The notes beneath the pieces were generated by a model. It did no database searches and had not been told where the DNA came from. It saw nothing but the letters and a program-made list of their open reading frames with translations. DNA of 64,000 bases, from positions 940,001 to 1,004,000 of the forward strand of contig LSRY02000022.1 in assembly GCA_001643675.2 (NCBI GenBank), in the 5' to 3' direction. This document shows positions 1 through 13,389 of the stretch, in pieces. The position numbers and the translations under genes are program-made. The first letter of the stretch is position 1, and each line of letters begins with the position of its first letter. This DNA is from Monocercomonoides exilis. Its lineage: Eukaryota > Preaxostyla > Oxymonadida > Polymastigidae.

Positions 1-32
1 GGGTATATTCTTGCACGCTCAACATAGCATAG

Positions 33-1046
33 ATGCGAAATGGGATGTTGGCTGTTTGTTTTGCAATGTTTGATTTGAAAGTGTCAGAAAGAACGCTAAG
101 TGAATTGGTGCTGCATTTATGTTTGAACGTATTGGCCAGAGATTCGAACAGAAAGAACAAAAACGACAGAGAAAACAAATACTTCAAAGATAACGAGGAA
201 TCGATCTGCGCAATGTTTCAAGGAATGGCAGACATGTTTGAAAAAGGTGTGAATAAGACCTTTTTTTATTGATTTTATTCTGTTTATAAATGAATCGTTA
301 TTCATTTATTTTTGCCTGTTCATTTAAATATTCGGATTCTTCAAATTTAAAACTCCGTAATTATGTGGGCATTATGAAACGTTTTTTTAGGTTATCGTTC
401 CGCAGTTGGAAAGCTCTTTGCTGACAAAAGAGCTTTCAAAATGATTGAAACATGCTTCAAGCAAACGCTTCATCCATATACTCTGAGCACTATCGGGTTG
501 TTTTTGAGGGATATAGCGAGACACTGGTCAGGAAAGTTAAACATCGATTTCATTCAACTGCTTGAAAATTGGGAAAGAGACGTGAAGAAAAGCATGAAAG
601 CAATAGAGCCACATTTTTGTGAAGTACTTGGGATTATTTGTTTGGACATTGCAGTTTGTGGATCTTTTCATTCAATTCTTATTGAGGTGTCGAAAAAGTT
701 GATGGAGTTGGGCTCAAAAATGCTTACAGCACCAACAATTTCTGTTGCTGAAGCTATGCATAAATGGGCTCCATCACCTGTGCTGTTGAGTTCGAGTGCT
801 GTAACATTGCACACGAATTGCATGCTTTCTCTTGGCATCTCCTATTATCGCTTGGCAGTTTACAATTCTTTGGTCAAAGCTATTAAATATGCAGATAAGC
901 ATCGGCTTTCGAGATATTTTTTGGAGGTGATGGAAGAACAGGGAATGGAGGATGCCATCTATGCGAAGTGTTATTCAGATGGTTGGATAGAATCATTCAA
1001 ATACCTTGTTTATGCTTTCATGCGTTTCAAAAAGGCTGAAGGGTGA
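33..1046 (+). CDS. Hypothetical helical protein, two exons (5' end uncertain)
   Basis: Exons are 33-246 and 391-1046; the 144-nt intron 247-390 starts GTGTGA and ends TTTTTTTAG, and splicing (phase 1) joins MFEKG directly to YRSAVGKLFADKR with no stop, giving 289 residues. The protein is predicted to be mostly amphipathic helix, with no signal peptide or membrane segment, and no catalytic motif I recognise. Near the C-terminus EVMEEQGMEDAI resembles EKMEEEGYEDAI of the gene at 8470-9921, so both may belong to one helical (armadillo-like) repeat family; that is inference. The ATG at 33 directly follows an in-frame TAG (30-32), but the preceding bases also end in AG, so the ATG could be the start of an internal exon and the gene may extend left of the window. 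The stop is TGA at 1044-1046. Confidence 0.6.
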
Positions 1047-3195
1047 AGGGATCAGTCATGCTAAAGGAATTTGTTTGTTTTTTCTCTTCACAAGCACTTT
1101 GCTTGCAGATGTGCTGCCTGCCAAAATGATTTGTTAAAATATGTTTGTTTCTGTGTGTTTTTCAAGATGGAGCTCAATAACGCTTTCTTTTCCTTTCTTT
1201 TCCTTCTTTTCAACATTATCATTTCATGGTTTATGTTGATAATTATTGTTATTTATTCCAATTATTTTTATTTGATTCGCAATAATCGTTGAATATTTCA
1301 AAAAAAATTGAGATTCATATGAGCAATAAGAATTAATCTAAATAAACATGTGTCATCATTTCTTTCCTATCGAAAAATTTCTAATTTATTTTGTCTCAAA
1401 GAGTTCGTGTCTGGCAGCACCCAGCTCGAAAAGAAAGGGATGGAGTTTTGACAAAATACTGCCCAATCTCCAAAACCATCTTCCTCCATTTTTTCAAAGA
1501 TTGTTCATCATTCTCACTTGCTGTCACACAAAGCTTCTTATGATGGCTGTCATTCTTGCGTTTTAAATCTCTTCTCAATCGAAAATACCAAAAAAACTCA
1601 TTTATCATCAAAATCCATCTCACAATAATCCACTTAAAATTCCATCCATCCATTCTGTACATTCTATTTTTTTCTTTTTCACCAATTTCTTTTTCATTTA
1701 AAAAATCACCAAATTTTGAAATGACTAGTGCATTGCAAAATTAATTTTCGTTTTTCTTTTCTTTTTGATTTAGACTATATTCGGGTTATGATTATATCTA
1801 GACCTTTTTCTTTTTTCCCTTGTCAGCAGCTATACACAAGCATGCGATAAATGAAAAATAAACAAAAATGTTTGAAACGATTTGATTTCCTTGTTCTTTA
1901 TTTTTTTTCAATATTTCATGTTTTATAAAAAGATCGAGGATTATAATAATTTTATATTTTGATCATTGACTTGCTGCTTTTCCATCGAATACTTATTCTC
2001 AGAAGTTTTAAACTTTCATATCATAAAACATCGTTTCTTTTTTATAAGTTGAACTTGTTTAAAACTTTCTCAATTTTTTTATTTGACATTTTTTCTCATT
2101 TCACACATTTTTTCATAAAACACGATTAAAGGATACATGCGAATTTGCTTTGAAATTTAATGAATTGATAAATAAACATTATTAAAATGTTACGATTCTT
2201 GTGTGTTAAAATGATTATTTATTTGTATATGTTTGGTAATTTGAATAACAAAAAAATCATATAGGGTGATTTATAAACCCGAACATTTTCATAAACCCGG
2301 TTATTTATTTTGTTCAATGAAACAGAATAAATACAACATAAAAATATAAAAAGCAAACTTTTACACGTTTATTTTACTATTTAACGACAGAACTAAAATT
2401 TTTATGTTTCAATTTTTGTTTTTGACGAAGATCAAAGGAATTTTAAATTTATTTTTGATCATTTGTTTTGCTCGTTTTGAATCAACTCTCATTTTTTGTT
2501 TGTTTTTAATTACAAGTTCATAAAACATACATAATGAAGTTTTATTATTCGAAATGTTTTATGTTTTTATCTATTTTTTCTATTGTTTTTCTCATTTCAT
2601 CATTTTTGACAAATAATATGAAAATATGAAAATATCTATGCTTTTATATGATATAAACATTTATATGGGAGAAGATTTTTTAAAAAATTACCACAGATCA
2701 AAAATTTTATCCATAATAATTTTGTTTTATTATTCATTTTCCAACTTCCACAAGTTATATGCATTTGATCAAGGCAAGTATTATATTATGAACTCTTTAA
2801 GGAAAAAAAACAATTTTTTTTGAATTTCAGTCTTTGTTACATCCATTGATCAAATTGATATTGCATTTATTCGATAATCGCTTTGCAGAAGAAGAAAAAT
2901 CTTTTTATTTTCAAACTTTCTTTTGAACGTCATTGGGATGTTTGGTTGATCAAACAAAATAATTGAAGTTTGGATAAATTTTTCAAGATTAAACATTTTT
3001 TGCATTTTCACTTTTCCAGATTCATTATTGATCCAGAAACAAAAAATTCTTCATCGTCATTGATGCTTTCTACTGATAAATCAACTTTGTTGATGATTCT
3101 TTGATTTCTTTTAAAAATTCTTTTTAACAAATTTGAGAAAATTTTGTCTCCGTTTATAACAAAATTGACTTTTATTCCACTAATTGAAGAGAGAA
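1047..3195. other. AT-rich intergenic stretch, no confident gene
   Basis: Mostly A/T-rich, with homopolymer runs. A short minus-strand reading frame (1396-1662) encodes a lysine-rich peptide without a recognised motif and may be a gene scrap. Near 2264 the bases TAGGGTGATTTATAAACCC resemble one terminus of the TGGGTGATT repeat family seen elsewhere in the window, but no matching second end is visible. Confidence 0.5.
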
Positions 3196-4640
3196 ATGAA
3201 TAATCTTCAAAGAAAAGAACAAATGCGTTCAATTGAAAGTCAATCCTTTTCATTGTGCAAATGAACTTATTGCCCGACATCGCAAGGAGGAGCTCTTTTT
3301 GTTCATGACAATGGAAATGAAATCCTTTCAGTTGGAAATTCTTCATTTTCAAGATATAGTGCAACTTCCTCAAGCGATGGAGGAATATATGTTTTGGGGA
3401 AAGCTGAATCTTATGCGATGTGCGTTCAGCAGTTGTCCAATGAATGGTGAAAGCAACATCGGAATATGGAGGAGGAAGAATAATGATCGGAAACATTTAT
3501 TACCAATGGCTTATTGATGCATGAATGGTTTTTTTCTGTTCTTCTGGCATTGATGGAAAAGCATTTGAATTATTTCAAACGAAAACAGAGAAACAGAAAG
3601 AATGCATAATAAATACATTTTTTGACTACTGTGGATCTAATGTATCAGCTGGAAGCTCAGGGTGCACAATTCAACATTGGAGATACACTGATCATGCTGC
3701 ATTTACAAATTTTCTGTTTTGTCAATGGCATTAGATGAGTGGAGTCGGAGATGTTAGAATATTCATTTACAATAACAATTACGGAATATTGTTTTATTAC
3801 TGCTTTCTTATTGCAATAAATGTGTTGCAGGGGGACATGATATTATTCTTTACAATTAAAATGCAAATTACATTAAATTTTCCTGTTATTCAACCAGGCA
3901 AAAGTAAAAAAGAGTCAGAACAAGCCATTGTTTTGTTGCTGATCTATGTTGAAGGGTTCGAAACAACAACAAACAAGTTGGATTTGTCTTCTTGATACAA
4001 ACACGGAAAAATGCGAAGGGCACATGTTTATGTGAAAGAAAATATTCTTATTCGCGTAATTATATTTGTCATTGCTTCACTCGACTGATATCTGAATTTG
4101 TGGAGGAAATCAAAGTGTAGTCTGGAACAATTGTTCGGACGAAAAGTCTGGATTGTTGTGCAAATTCTAACACATTGTTTGGCCAAAGTGATGAGAGCAC
4201 AACACTTAAGACAGAACTTGAGTAATCAGATTTTTCTCTTTTTGATCTTTTGAAAGAGACATTTGCAGTCAGAGACCTAATTCTTATGCACAACTCGGAA
4301 TTGGCAAATAATAAAACCTTAAGGGTTTATGAAATTGCTGGATCAGGAGAGCAGAGGATAGGTGTGCCGAAAGTATCTTCTAAAAGAGGTCAATCTTCAG
4401 AAACGGCATTCACCATCGAGTTGATAAATGTTCAGAATGAGATGTTACAGATGGAAAGTGTGAACTTTGAAAGAACAATTACAATTGCTTCGTTATTTTT
4501 GTGATATGCGACGAAAGAAGTTTCATTGAACATTTTTGAGCGTGACTTCAGGGAGATTGAAATATCGGTGATGGATTTGCTTGTTGTTTTGTTCGTAAAA
4601 AATGGATTTCTGCACAAAAGTCCTGGATGAAGCATCCAAC
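3196..4640 (+). pseudogene. Decayed beta-helix-like surface protein gene fragment
   Basis: Between about 3280 and 3450 one frame reads GGALFV, then GNSSFSRYSATSS, then GGIYVLG. This is the spacing of glycine-glycine-alanine turns typical of right-handed beta-helix (pectin-lyase-fold, Pmp-like) surface proteins that are abundant in oxymonads (recalled, not searched). Coding character continues through 4010 and again 4250-4620 but jumps between frames and is broken by many stops (for example TGA and TAA near 3445-3482). No signal peptide or membrane anchor survives. It may be related to the intact surface gene at 15641-16957 in general fold, but I see no close sequence match. Confidence 0.4.
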
Positions 4641-5585
4641 GAGAAAGGATAATAACCTCACTTAACAACAGACTTGCATATCAAAACCAACATGTTTGAA
4701 GATAAAGAAGAAAACTGATGCAGAACTGAAGCCAAATCAACCAAGCGGGAAGACAAAGCGATCGCTTTCAAAGAGGCGGCATCAGAATCGCGCGGAAAGA
4801 AACTGTTTCCAAATCCGGTCTCTGTTCCCATTGCAGAACACAATACATCCACCGGAGCTAAAAAGCAATAACCAGCTGATCCACAGAAAAATACACTGCA
4901 CTCATCCGCAGAGACTCCCGCTTGTTCACAAACGCATAAAACAAAACAGAAAACGAAAATATTCCTCTTTTTCCATCTGCGAACTTTGCAAGAAACATTA
5001 ATTGCATCCCACAAAATTGTCAAAATCACACCTTCTTGTGGAACAACCACTTCACACATAACAAACTGCTTTATCTTCTCTTACTCCTATTCTACACCAA
5101 AATTAACAATGCTCTGATTGATGTTAAACAACAACTTCCATTCTTATTCTCTCAACTATTCACTCTTTCTCCATTTTTCTTTCTCCAACCTCTTCCAGTA
5201 TATGATTGCCTTCCATCTAACTTTTCTCTTTCAGATGAAAAAATTCGCTTCTTCCAATGGTAAAAACATGGCGAAATAGCTGTCTATTCCTCCGACTATA
5301 CATGTTTCAGCTTTTGCGGTCCATGTTCTTCATCATTCAGCGGGATCACTGCTTCTTATCGTTTTCACAGGCTCTCTTTTATTCTTTCCTCAAACTTTAT
5401 ATATGATGTTGGAAAGCCGCTTTTCACTCCTTTTCAATCAACAGCCTCACTCCCTTCTCCTTCTTCCTCTGCCTCTTCAATTTCCAACATCTGTGCCAGT
5501 TCTGCTTGAAGTTGCACCATTAAAAACAACACCAATTGCCCTTCTATCTTTGAAACCTCCAACTGTTCAGCTTTCACTTGCCGCT
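4641..5585. other. No confident gene; weak minus-strand coding-like segment
   Basis: A 133-codon minus-strand frame (4658-5059) starting MCEVVVPQEG has no recognisable domain and no clear splice context. It could be part of the decayed minus-strand gene to its right or chance. The rest is CT-rich, unassigned sequence. Confidence 0.3.
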
Positions 5586-7090
5586 TCAATTAAATCCTTG
5601 CCCATGTCCACGACGATACCATAGAAAGCGACTGAGACAGCTTGTCAAGCACTGGACCTCCATCTTTGCGACTGTGTTTTTTAATGGCTCTGACAGAGGC
5701 TCTCTCTCGTCGGCTGCATTGCACACATTTTGCCGCTTCTGGTACAGCGTTAAAAAGTCATAGCCTTCACGCGCCTCCAGCATCAATGCAAAAGACCGCA
5801 GACAGCAGCCAGACAGCTAGCACGCATCCAGGATGATCTGCAACGAAAGCACCTTCATCGCCTCCTTCCGCTTCGCTGCCTCTTCCCGGAAGTAGTTCTG
5901 CAGAAACCCCAGAAACACAGATTTATCCGCCTCTACCTTCTTCGACTGCATTCCTTCGAACTCCCCAAAAAGCATCTTGAACTTCTTCTTCGACGCTCCT
6001 TTAAGCACCGTTAAGAAGAATTTGAAAAACAATTACTCGTCAACCATTAACTCCTCCTGCACAAGCTTCCTCCAAAACCTAACATCCACAAATTTCATCC
6101 AAAAAAACTCCACTTCGTGGATTATACCCTGCGGCGCTCACTTTCTCTTCTTCTGCTCTGCGTGTTTCTCCAACATTCACATAAACACAAAATTCCCAAA
6201 CCACTGCCTCGGAATAGCAACTCCAGATCACACAGCGCTTCCCTCTCCCAAGTCTGACCTTGTCTCCGATTATCCCCCAGATCGTCGACAGCTTCTACAC
6301 CACCTACGGCAGCAGCCCCATCTTCAGCGACGTCAGCACCCGCTGCATCTGCACAGATGACAACAAAGTGAGCGGTTTCTGAAGCATACGCGCCTTTTTA
6401 TTCTCCATCTTTTCTTGCTTCCTACACACTGTGCTCGTCAGCCACTTCATCGCAGTTGAAACTTCCTGCAAATAAGGTGCATCTGCACCTTTCTCCTCTG
6501 CTTCATCTATTTTTCGCCTGCCTACACAGCCACTGAAATGCTTCTTCTTCCGACACCTTCATTTTCTTTCAATCGCACTTCTTTTGCACAAGAATCAATT
6601 ACTGTTTCTCACTCACCTCATTGAACAGCACCTTCTTCTCCATCATCTCCACCAGTTGCTCTAGCAGCGATGGAGCTGCTGCGTTGTACGTAGCTCTCAG
6701 CTCCAGAATGTTCCTCTGGTTCATCCGAATTATCTTGTCATTCTCCTGCAGGTTCTCAGCAAGCCATCTCGTCCGCAACAAAATCCGCCCGTTGTCAAAT
6801 ATTTTTGCATCAGCACATTGATCTCCGAATGCCTCTTCTTCATCTCCTGCTTCGCCTCGTCGTGCTGCTCCTTCTTGTTCTCCTTCTCTTCCTCCTCCGC
6901 CACCTTCTTCTCTTCGCTTCTCTGCTCACTGAACAGTGAAAGTTGACAAAGAAAATAATTGGCGTTTAGTGAAGAGAAGAATGACGAACTTCGTTGGTTA
7001 CAAGACTCTTTGTGAGATAAGTCTTCGTATTTTCCAGCAGCTCTATCTGCCTCACAACCACATCATCTACAGTTCAACTTGAATTTTTGT
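5586..7090 (-). pseudogene. Decayed coiled-coil protein gene
   Basis: Reading leftward from about 7090, coding-like segments include RQIELLENTKTYL, a charged run with KKVAEEEEKENKKEQ, WLAENLQENDKIIRMNQRN (6599-6781), KIDEAEEKGADAPYLQEV, and FKMLFGEFEGMQSKK (5817-6032) continuing into FALMLEAREGYDFLTLYQ (5586-5786). The last two are in one frame, separated by a single TAG at 5817-5819. A one-base frameshift occurs near 6800 (in a run of A before TTTGACAAC), and further stops lie near 6290. A plausible intron remains at 6533-6617 (GTGAGT...CAG). The heptad-like Leu/Glu/Lys pattern suggests a coiled coil. Several independent breaks argue for a pseudogene rather than a spliced gene. Confidence 0.45.
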
Positions 7091-8469
7091 AAAACAATGA
7101 GTGCTCGATGTTTTCGAACTTCTGAAAAAGATGGAATTGTCTTTCTTCCTTGAATAAGTTTATATGAAATGAAGAAAGTTAAAATAAAATAAGCAGTCTA
7201 CATTTTCATATGATGATAGTTCGAAAAATATGTTCAAAATTCTTTTTCTTTTTCTTTTTCTTTTTTGTTTATTTCCTAAAAGAAAAAAACTAACACAACT
7301 TATCGATCATAAACAATTAACATTTTCGCTATAATATTCAACTATGATCAATTGTTCTCCAGTTAAAATACAAGAAAGTTCACAACAAATTATTTTTGTT
7401 CATTTTTGTATTCATTGAAAGTTTCAGAGTTTAAAAACCTGCAAGATCAAAAAATTCATAATCAACAGATTTGAAGCTAATATTTAATATATTCATATTC
7501 ATAAGGGGATTATCTTTGCATTGATTGTGACAACTAAAATAAAAGATTACAAAAGCTCATTGCATTGTGAAAGAAAAAAAGAAAAATTCAAATTTTACGA
7601 GTTCTTGTTAAATAACGAGAAAATATAGCAAAAAATTTAAATAACAATAAAATATATTTGTTTTTCACAACGAAATTTGCAAAAATAAAAATTTTAAATG
7701 CTTATAAAAAGAAAAAACGAGCGAATTAAACTTCTTAGAAATAATTACGGAAAACGAAAAACAAAATTTAATATATTGTGGGTAAGATCAGGCTAAAAAA
7801 AAGTGATTTTTCAAAAATTTTCACCCATTTATTTAATTTTTATTTTAATTTTTTATTTTATTTTATTTTATTTTATTTATTATTTTTTTTTCTTTCAGAA
7901 TTTTTACTGAATTATTTTAATTATAACTTTGAGGTTATATTATATAACAATTATTTTAATCAATGCATGAGTGAAATTCACTTGGATATTTTTGAGTTTC
8001 GTCAAAAATATTTTTTGAGTTATCCCATTTACATTGATTTTTCAAAAATAACAGATTTTCATTCCGTCAGAAAGAGCAAATTGCAGAAAATGAAAAATAA
8101 CTTGAACAGTTTGCAACAAAGAAAAAATAAGTTACATGTATAAAAGATGAACTGAATCGTCTTATTAAAATAGAAAAATTCATTAAAAGTCACATTTTTC
8201 AAAAATTAATATTATTTGTTTCTTCATAAATACAGCACAACAAATAAAAATTTCAATATGGCTAGATGTGTTATATACTGATGAACGAATGTGTGAATTA
8301 TTATAATTTAATTTTTAAAACTCTTCGAGATTAATGAATTTTAAAAAAAAGTCAGGGTTTTTGAAAAATTCCCTGGTTTCAGAACGATGGTATTATTTTA
8401 TAGTTACAAAAATAGAAAAAATAGAAAAGAATGGTTTTGGACAATAAAAATTAAATGAAAAGAATTTGG
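7091..8469. other. AT-rich intergenic DNA
   Basis: Dominated by A/T runs, including a TTTTA repeat near 7855-7880. A 121-codon frame at 7778-8143 begins at a non-ATG codon and is rich in F, L, Y, N and K, as expected from base composition; I do not accept it as a gene. Confidence 0.5.
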
Positions 8470-9921
8470 TTAAACGTTTACAAAATAATCATATATATTC
8501 AACGACAAAACAGTTTGCCAAAAATGTTCGTTTTGAAATTCAAATACTTTGTGAAAGCAAGCTATGGCATCTTCGTATCCTTCTTCCTCCATCTTTTCAA
8601 ACGCTATTCTTTTTGTTAATTTTCTTTCCTCCTCTTCCTTTTCATCATCCGTCTTTTCTTTCAATCTTTCTGTAATATTCATAAAGAAACGCAAACAATT
8701 CCAAATAATTGCATCATCCAAAGTTGATTGCTTCATTTCCTCTGAAAACAGATCAATAGCTCCACTTTTCAACAAGTCATCAATTTTCACATTTCTCTTT
8801 TCTGCTGCATATCTAAGTGAGCTGAGACATATATTGCGAATATCTTTGTGATTGTTCCTTGACGCTCGAAATACTTGAACAATGCTGGATATAAGTCCAG
8901 CAAGTTCTTCATTCCACAATGCGTTTGAGTTTAAGAAACTAAAAATTTCATTGAACCATTTCTCGATAACAAGTACTTCCTTCACTTCTGTTTCTTTTCT
9001 TCTTTCTTCTTTTCTCTTCCAATCCATACACTTTGAAAGATCTCCCAGTTCTTTTGCTGCTTCTCTTGCGAAATGCAGTTCATTCGTAATCACTTCTTCC
9101 ATGCTATAATCTTCATATAATCTGCATATCAAAAACTTCCAAGCAGACTGATAGGCAAGTCGAGTCAAGTTGTGATGTTCCTGGCAATATTCAATGATTT
9201 CTTTGATTTCATTCAAATACAGTTTTTGTTCAATAAACTAATTAAAAAAAGAGGAAAAATTCATTCACATTAAAAATAAAATTGAAATGCTCATACGTAA
9301 CTCCCAAAATTGCTCAAAGCCAATAAAGTCATTTCCACTTCTTTTTGTGATTCCTCATTTTCTTCTTTCTTCGAAGCAATCTTCAGAAGGCATGGCACAA
9401 TGATTGAAAGAACTTCACCAAAAATGACATCCTCACCCAGCATAGTATAACATTCACAAAGATCGGCCAAAAGCTTTTCATCTTTTTTCTTCTCATTTTC
9501 ATTAATTATCACCTCTTTCAGACTTTCGCTCAATGATGATTCATCGAAAGAATAGCATATAAAGCATTTCAATTCTTTGTAATACCCAGCATTCTTCAAC
9601 AACAAAATTGCACTTTGCAATGACAATGTCTTTTCTTCAATCATTTGGTGTATTTTATCGAACAGTTCTTCTGTGAAAACTGATTTGAATTCTTCTTCAT
9701 CCATTTCATTAATCATTTCATTCAATTCTTTTATTTTCTGCATTTGTTCTTCCTCATTGCACTCTTCAAGTCCATTTAACAATTCTTTAAAGACGATGCA
9801 AAATTTCAACTATTTTTTTCAAAATTGTTCAACCCAAATAAAACAGCAAACTTGAAAACTGCACGGTTTTGGTCATAGCCTGAACTCCTTTTTCACATTT
9901 ATAAGCATTTGTCAAACTCAT
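8470..9921 (-). CDS. Armadillo-like helical protein, three exons
   Basis: Minus-strand exons are 9865-9921, 9297-9809 and 8470-9237. The 59-nt intron 9238-9296 (GTATGA...AATTAG) joins LSNFGSY to FIEQKLYLNEIKEIIEY in frame. The 55-nt intron 9810-9864 (GTGCAG...AATAG) is a model that supplies an ATG at 9921, because the second exon has no ATG and is preceded by a stop. The predicted protein has 445 residues, is acidic and helical, and ends with EKMEEEGYEDAIACFHKVF and SLNIYDYFVNV. From memory this layout and C-terminus match a very large protein family of unknown function in Monocercomonoides-type genomes; helical repeats suggest a binding scaffold. The interior acidic stretch EKTDDEKEEEERK is probably disordered. 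The stop is TAA at 8470-8472. The first exon is the least certain part. Confidence 0.72.
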
Positions 9922-12060
9922 TCTGTTTTTTGCAAAAAAATATTCAAAATAACGAGTAAAGTGTGACAAGAAACAAAATTAAAGATAAAAACAAACAACA
10001 TTGATTATCTTGCAGTACAAAAATGATCGTAACACAAACTGTTGAGTTTTTGCTTAATAAAAAGAAGTGTTAAAGATGTTACAAAGAAGCCGCAAGGATT
10101 AGCTGTATAAGGCCAAAAATGGAAATTTTTTGTTTTTTTGATCAAAACCAACAGATTATTTGAGAGAGATGTTTTTTTTATAATTCATTAACAAATTGAA
10201 CCATCTTTTTGTCTAATGGAATCAATGGCAAATACTTTAACAAAGAGGAAAAGAAATCTGTCAGATTGAATGAGTTAACGGAAGATGTTTTTTGTTTTTT
10301 TGTGGAGAAGAATGATTCTGAAACCAAAAACAGACGATTTTTAAATGTTTGACATGTTTTTGTGAATTGTGTTATTTTGAGCTCATTTATCAATGGAACA
10401 TTGGGTTGCGAAAGATGAAAAGAAATGAAATTCAGAAAATCATCACAAATCGGATGAACAAAAGAAAAGAAAAGAAAAGTTCTTGAATATGGAGAACATG
10501 TCTGTTGAGAGGAAGAAGATAAATGATCAATGCTCCAATTGCAAAATAATCTTGTGCCTAAAGAAAAGGAATGAATTTCAACTCCAATAGAAAAGATGGA
10601 GATTCTTCTGTTCATTGAGAGTGAAACATCAATAGAAATATCCTCATATCTTAGGATGTCATAAATAGATAAAAACATTCAAGTTCGTTTTCATTTCAGC
10701 TGATCTGAATTTTGGAGAAGAAGGAAGAAGACAGTTTTTCCACATAACGCACCCAAGAAACACATCAGCAAGGCTAAATCTCAACAAATGAAAGGGAAAA
10801 TGGGATTCCGGAGAGAAAAAAGTGGTCCAATCAAACATCAGTATCTTTGGAATGTAGAGAACAGCTTCCTTTTTTAACAATACTCAGAAAATTCTTTCGT
10901 GTGCTGCAATTAACAGTTTGCAAGTATGGATGCTCTCCATTCATCTTCAGCGATATCTGCCAAACGTTGAGGCATAGGGGGAAAAAAATACTGCTGCTCA
11001 AACATCACGTCAATTCATCATCTTTCTGGGTCAATTCCGAATCAAATAGGAATTTTTATTTGTATTTGATTTCTAATCTTTATCTTGATGAAATGTTTAA
11101 CTCAAGTGAGTGATGAAGTTGCGCATTTGCTCATCATATGATAGTAGATGAGACACTTTCAGCTCAGCTTCCCTAATAATACAGAATCGAATGGTACTAT
11201 TTTCATGTAAAGAGCTTCACATCGAAAAGGCTCATAACCATCTCGGACATCACCTTCAATATCGACTTCATTGACATTATCAGAAAAGAAAAACGAAATA
11301 CAATTCCTTCTCTTTTTCCCACCACCTTTTTCACTCCAAACCCCCTTTTTTTTAATAAGTTTTTCACATTGTCTAATGTTCCACAATACCATTTCTTAGT
11401 GTTTATTTGTTTTTATAACGCAAAGTTTTGTTTTATCAAGCAAATGCATAAACCCTCATATCGCTATCACATTGATCCTGTGCAATGACCTATTGATCGT
11501 GATCTCAAATGAAAGAGAAGGAGTTGAATTTCCTTTTTCTTTAATATCATAAAATTGCATCTTTGAAAACGTTTATTGCATATTCCGATATCAAAACGCA
11601 CAAACTGAAATCTTTCATTTGAAACATCAATGGAAAGAATTCTTCAATTCTCCTCATTCATTTTGTGCGATATCGACATGATTATCTGAATAATATTCGC
11701 ACAGCTTCATCATCATCACCACTTCCTTCTTCAAATACAAACGAAAATGCATTCTCAAGAAAAAAAAAAGCTATTGCCCATTTCTTCATTTCACAAGATA
11801 ATGACGAGCTATTGAGGCTGATTGGACTTTCAAATGTGAATGTGTGTGTTGTGTTCGCATGACAGGAAGAACTGTTGTTTGATACAAATGTTCGTTTGAA
11901 TGAGTTTCTTGTTTCAACTGTTGCACGGTTGTCTTTTCCTTTCTCAGCATATTCTGTTTTATCCACTTCATCAATCAAGATACTGAGATAAAAAGCGAAG
12001 AAAGTGACAAGAGATAAGCGTTCATCCCCATCATCCACCGCTCCGCAATTCAACCTTCAG
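9922..12060. other. No confident gene; unassigned reading frames
   Basis: A 166-codon minus-strand frame (10178-10678) is longer than chance would favour in AT-rich DNA, but it lacks a recognisable domain, signal peptide or splice support. A 123-codon minus-strand frame at 11682-12053 and short plus frames near 10850-11110 likewise resemble eroded coding DNA. I treat the interval as degraded sequence, possibly including old surface-protein gene pieces. Confidence 0.35.
11483..11532 (+). repeat. 50-bp repeat shared with 28121-28170
   Basis: The two stretches share TTGATCGTGA, then CTCAAATGAA, then GAGAAGGA, with only a few mismatches, in the same orientation. The second copy lies at the upstream (gag) end of the minus-strand tyrosine-recombinase retrotransposon, so the copy here may be a remnant of the terminus of a related element. 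Confidence 0.55.
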
Positions 12061-12068
12061 ATGTCTCG

Positions 12069-12650
12069 ATGGTGAAGGAATCAAACATGAAGGAGGTGTG
12101 GATGAAGGACATCAATAGACGGAAGAGGATTGTTGTTCCTGAAGATGTTGTGGTGCATGCAAATCACGTGAAGTTGTTTTCAAGATCACTGGAGATACCG
12201 TGGGTATATGCTATCACTTGGCCTTCTGTGCAGTTCGTGAGCATTATGGACATGCGATTTGTGGAGCTTTCAATGAAGCTTTCAGTTCCGCTGGTGAAGC
12301 CTCTTCTTTTTCTTGCAGCATTTATGTGTACGAAGTCTGGGAGCATTGAGTCTTTTCAGCAGCAGATAAGAATTCGTTCACTTTGATTCACTATCTGTTT
12401 GACCTGTTGATTCCGCAGTCAAAGATGGTGTTGCTTATGCGGGGATTGTCGAAATGGATGTATGTGATCGTGAATTTTGACAACGAAGTGACGAGGTGAA
12501 GAATGGCAATGTGCTAAGCGGGAGAGATTGTGGAAAAGGAACTGTCAGAGGATGCGTTGATGATTGATGATTTTGCTATTTCTCTCAATATGATTTTAAA
12601 AGATGTTCTGGAGGAATGAGAAGAAGCAGAGGAAGGGGAAGGAAATGAGG
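12069..12650 (+). pseudogene. Decayed gene fragment, family copy A (paralogue at 50.1-50.9 kb)
   Basis: A frame at about 12190-12345 reads NEAFSSAGEASSFSCS then YEVWEH; downstream it reads EIVEKELSEDALMIDDFA followed by ILKDVLEE (about 12528-12619). The minus strand at 50.3-50.8 kb carries GDAFSSVGCSSSASCG, KEVWEQV and KIVEKGLSEVGLRMEDAV, then VLEELEEAEE, in the same order. The nucleotide match is obvious around AGATTGTGGA. Both copies contain frame changes and stops (for example TGA and TAG before EIVEKEL). I do not recognise the parent protein. Confidence 0.5.
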
Positions 12651-13389
12651 AAAAAAAACTGACCTAATGTGCCAAAGAAATTCTTTTGAATAACGAAAAT
12701 CAAATTTGGGAAAGTTCGGAACAGATTGGAAGCTGTAATTTGTTGAGAAGATCATCCAAAAAGTTAGAAGAATGGAGAGATGGAAACTGGTTTGATAAAG
12801 GCACAAAGCGGACATATATTTTGAAAAAAACTAACTCCTCTGTATTTTTCCACCATTTGTAATTTCACAGAGAATTTGAAAACAGGTGAAAGTTAATAAG
12901 CAGTATATGAAGCATGTTTAAGAAGAGAATCACAAAAAAATGAAAATGTTTACAAATAAGATTTTGTTCAAACATCAACCTCCAATACCACATGAAATCA
13001 ATAAAGAACAAGAGAGATCTCTTTCTTTATCAGAGACAGAAGGAAGTTCGAAAGATATAATTGGAAGAAGAGCTTATCAGATCAAAAAATGAAATCAACA
13101 TGATTTTTCAATCCAATTTCTATTGAAACGTTCATATTTCTTTAATCATTTGAAATGAAAGTCTTGAAACTCCATTCAACACTTTTATTCTTGTCATCAT
13201 TTTTTTGAGATTCTCAATTTCATTCGAAATTTCAAAAAAATGCTAAGAAAAAGAAAATAGATGATTATTTCAAACGATGACTTTCTTTCATTCCGTGTAT
13301 TTTTGTTAAAAATATTTTGTTGTGTTTGCACTGAGGAGTCATATCAAATTTTTCCAAAATCTTTTTCAAGCCATTTTTATTTTCCAAAA
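12651..13389. other. No gene seen
   Basis: AT-rich sequence with no frame or motif that I can support. Confidence 0.4.

Noticed and set aside
7778-8143. 121-codon plus-strand frame
   Set aside because: It starts at a non-ATG codon, its composition follows the local A/T richness, and it has no motif or splice support.
10178-10678. 166-codon minus-strand frame as a gene
   Set aside because: Longer than chance would favour, but it has no domain, no paralogue in the window and no supporting signals; left as unassigned.
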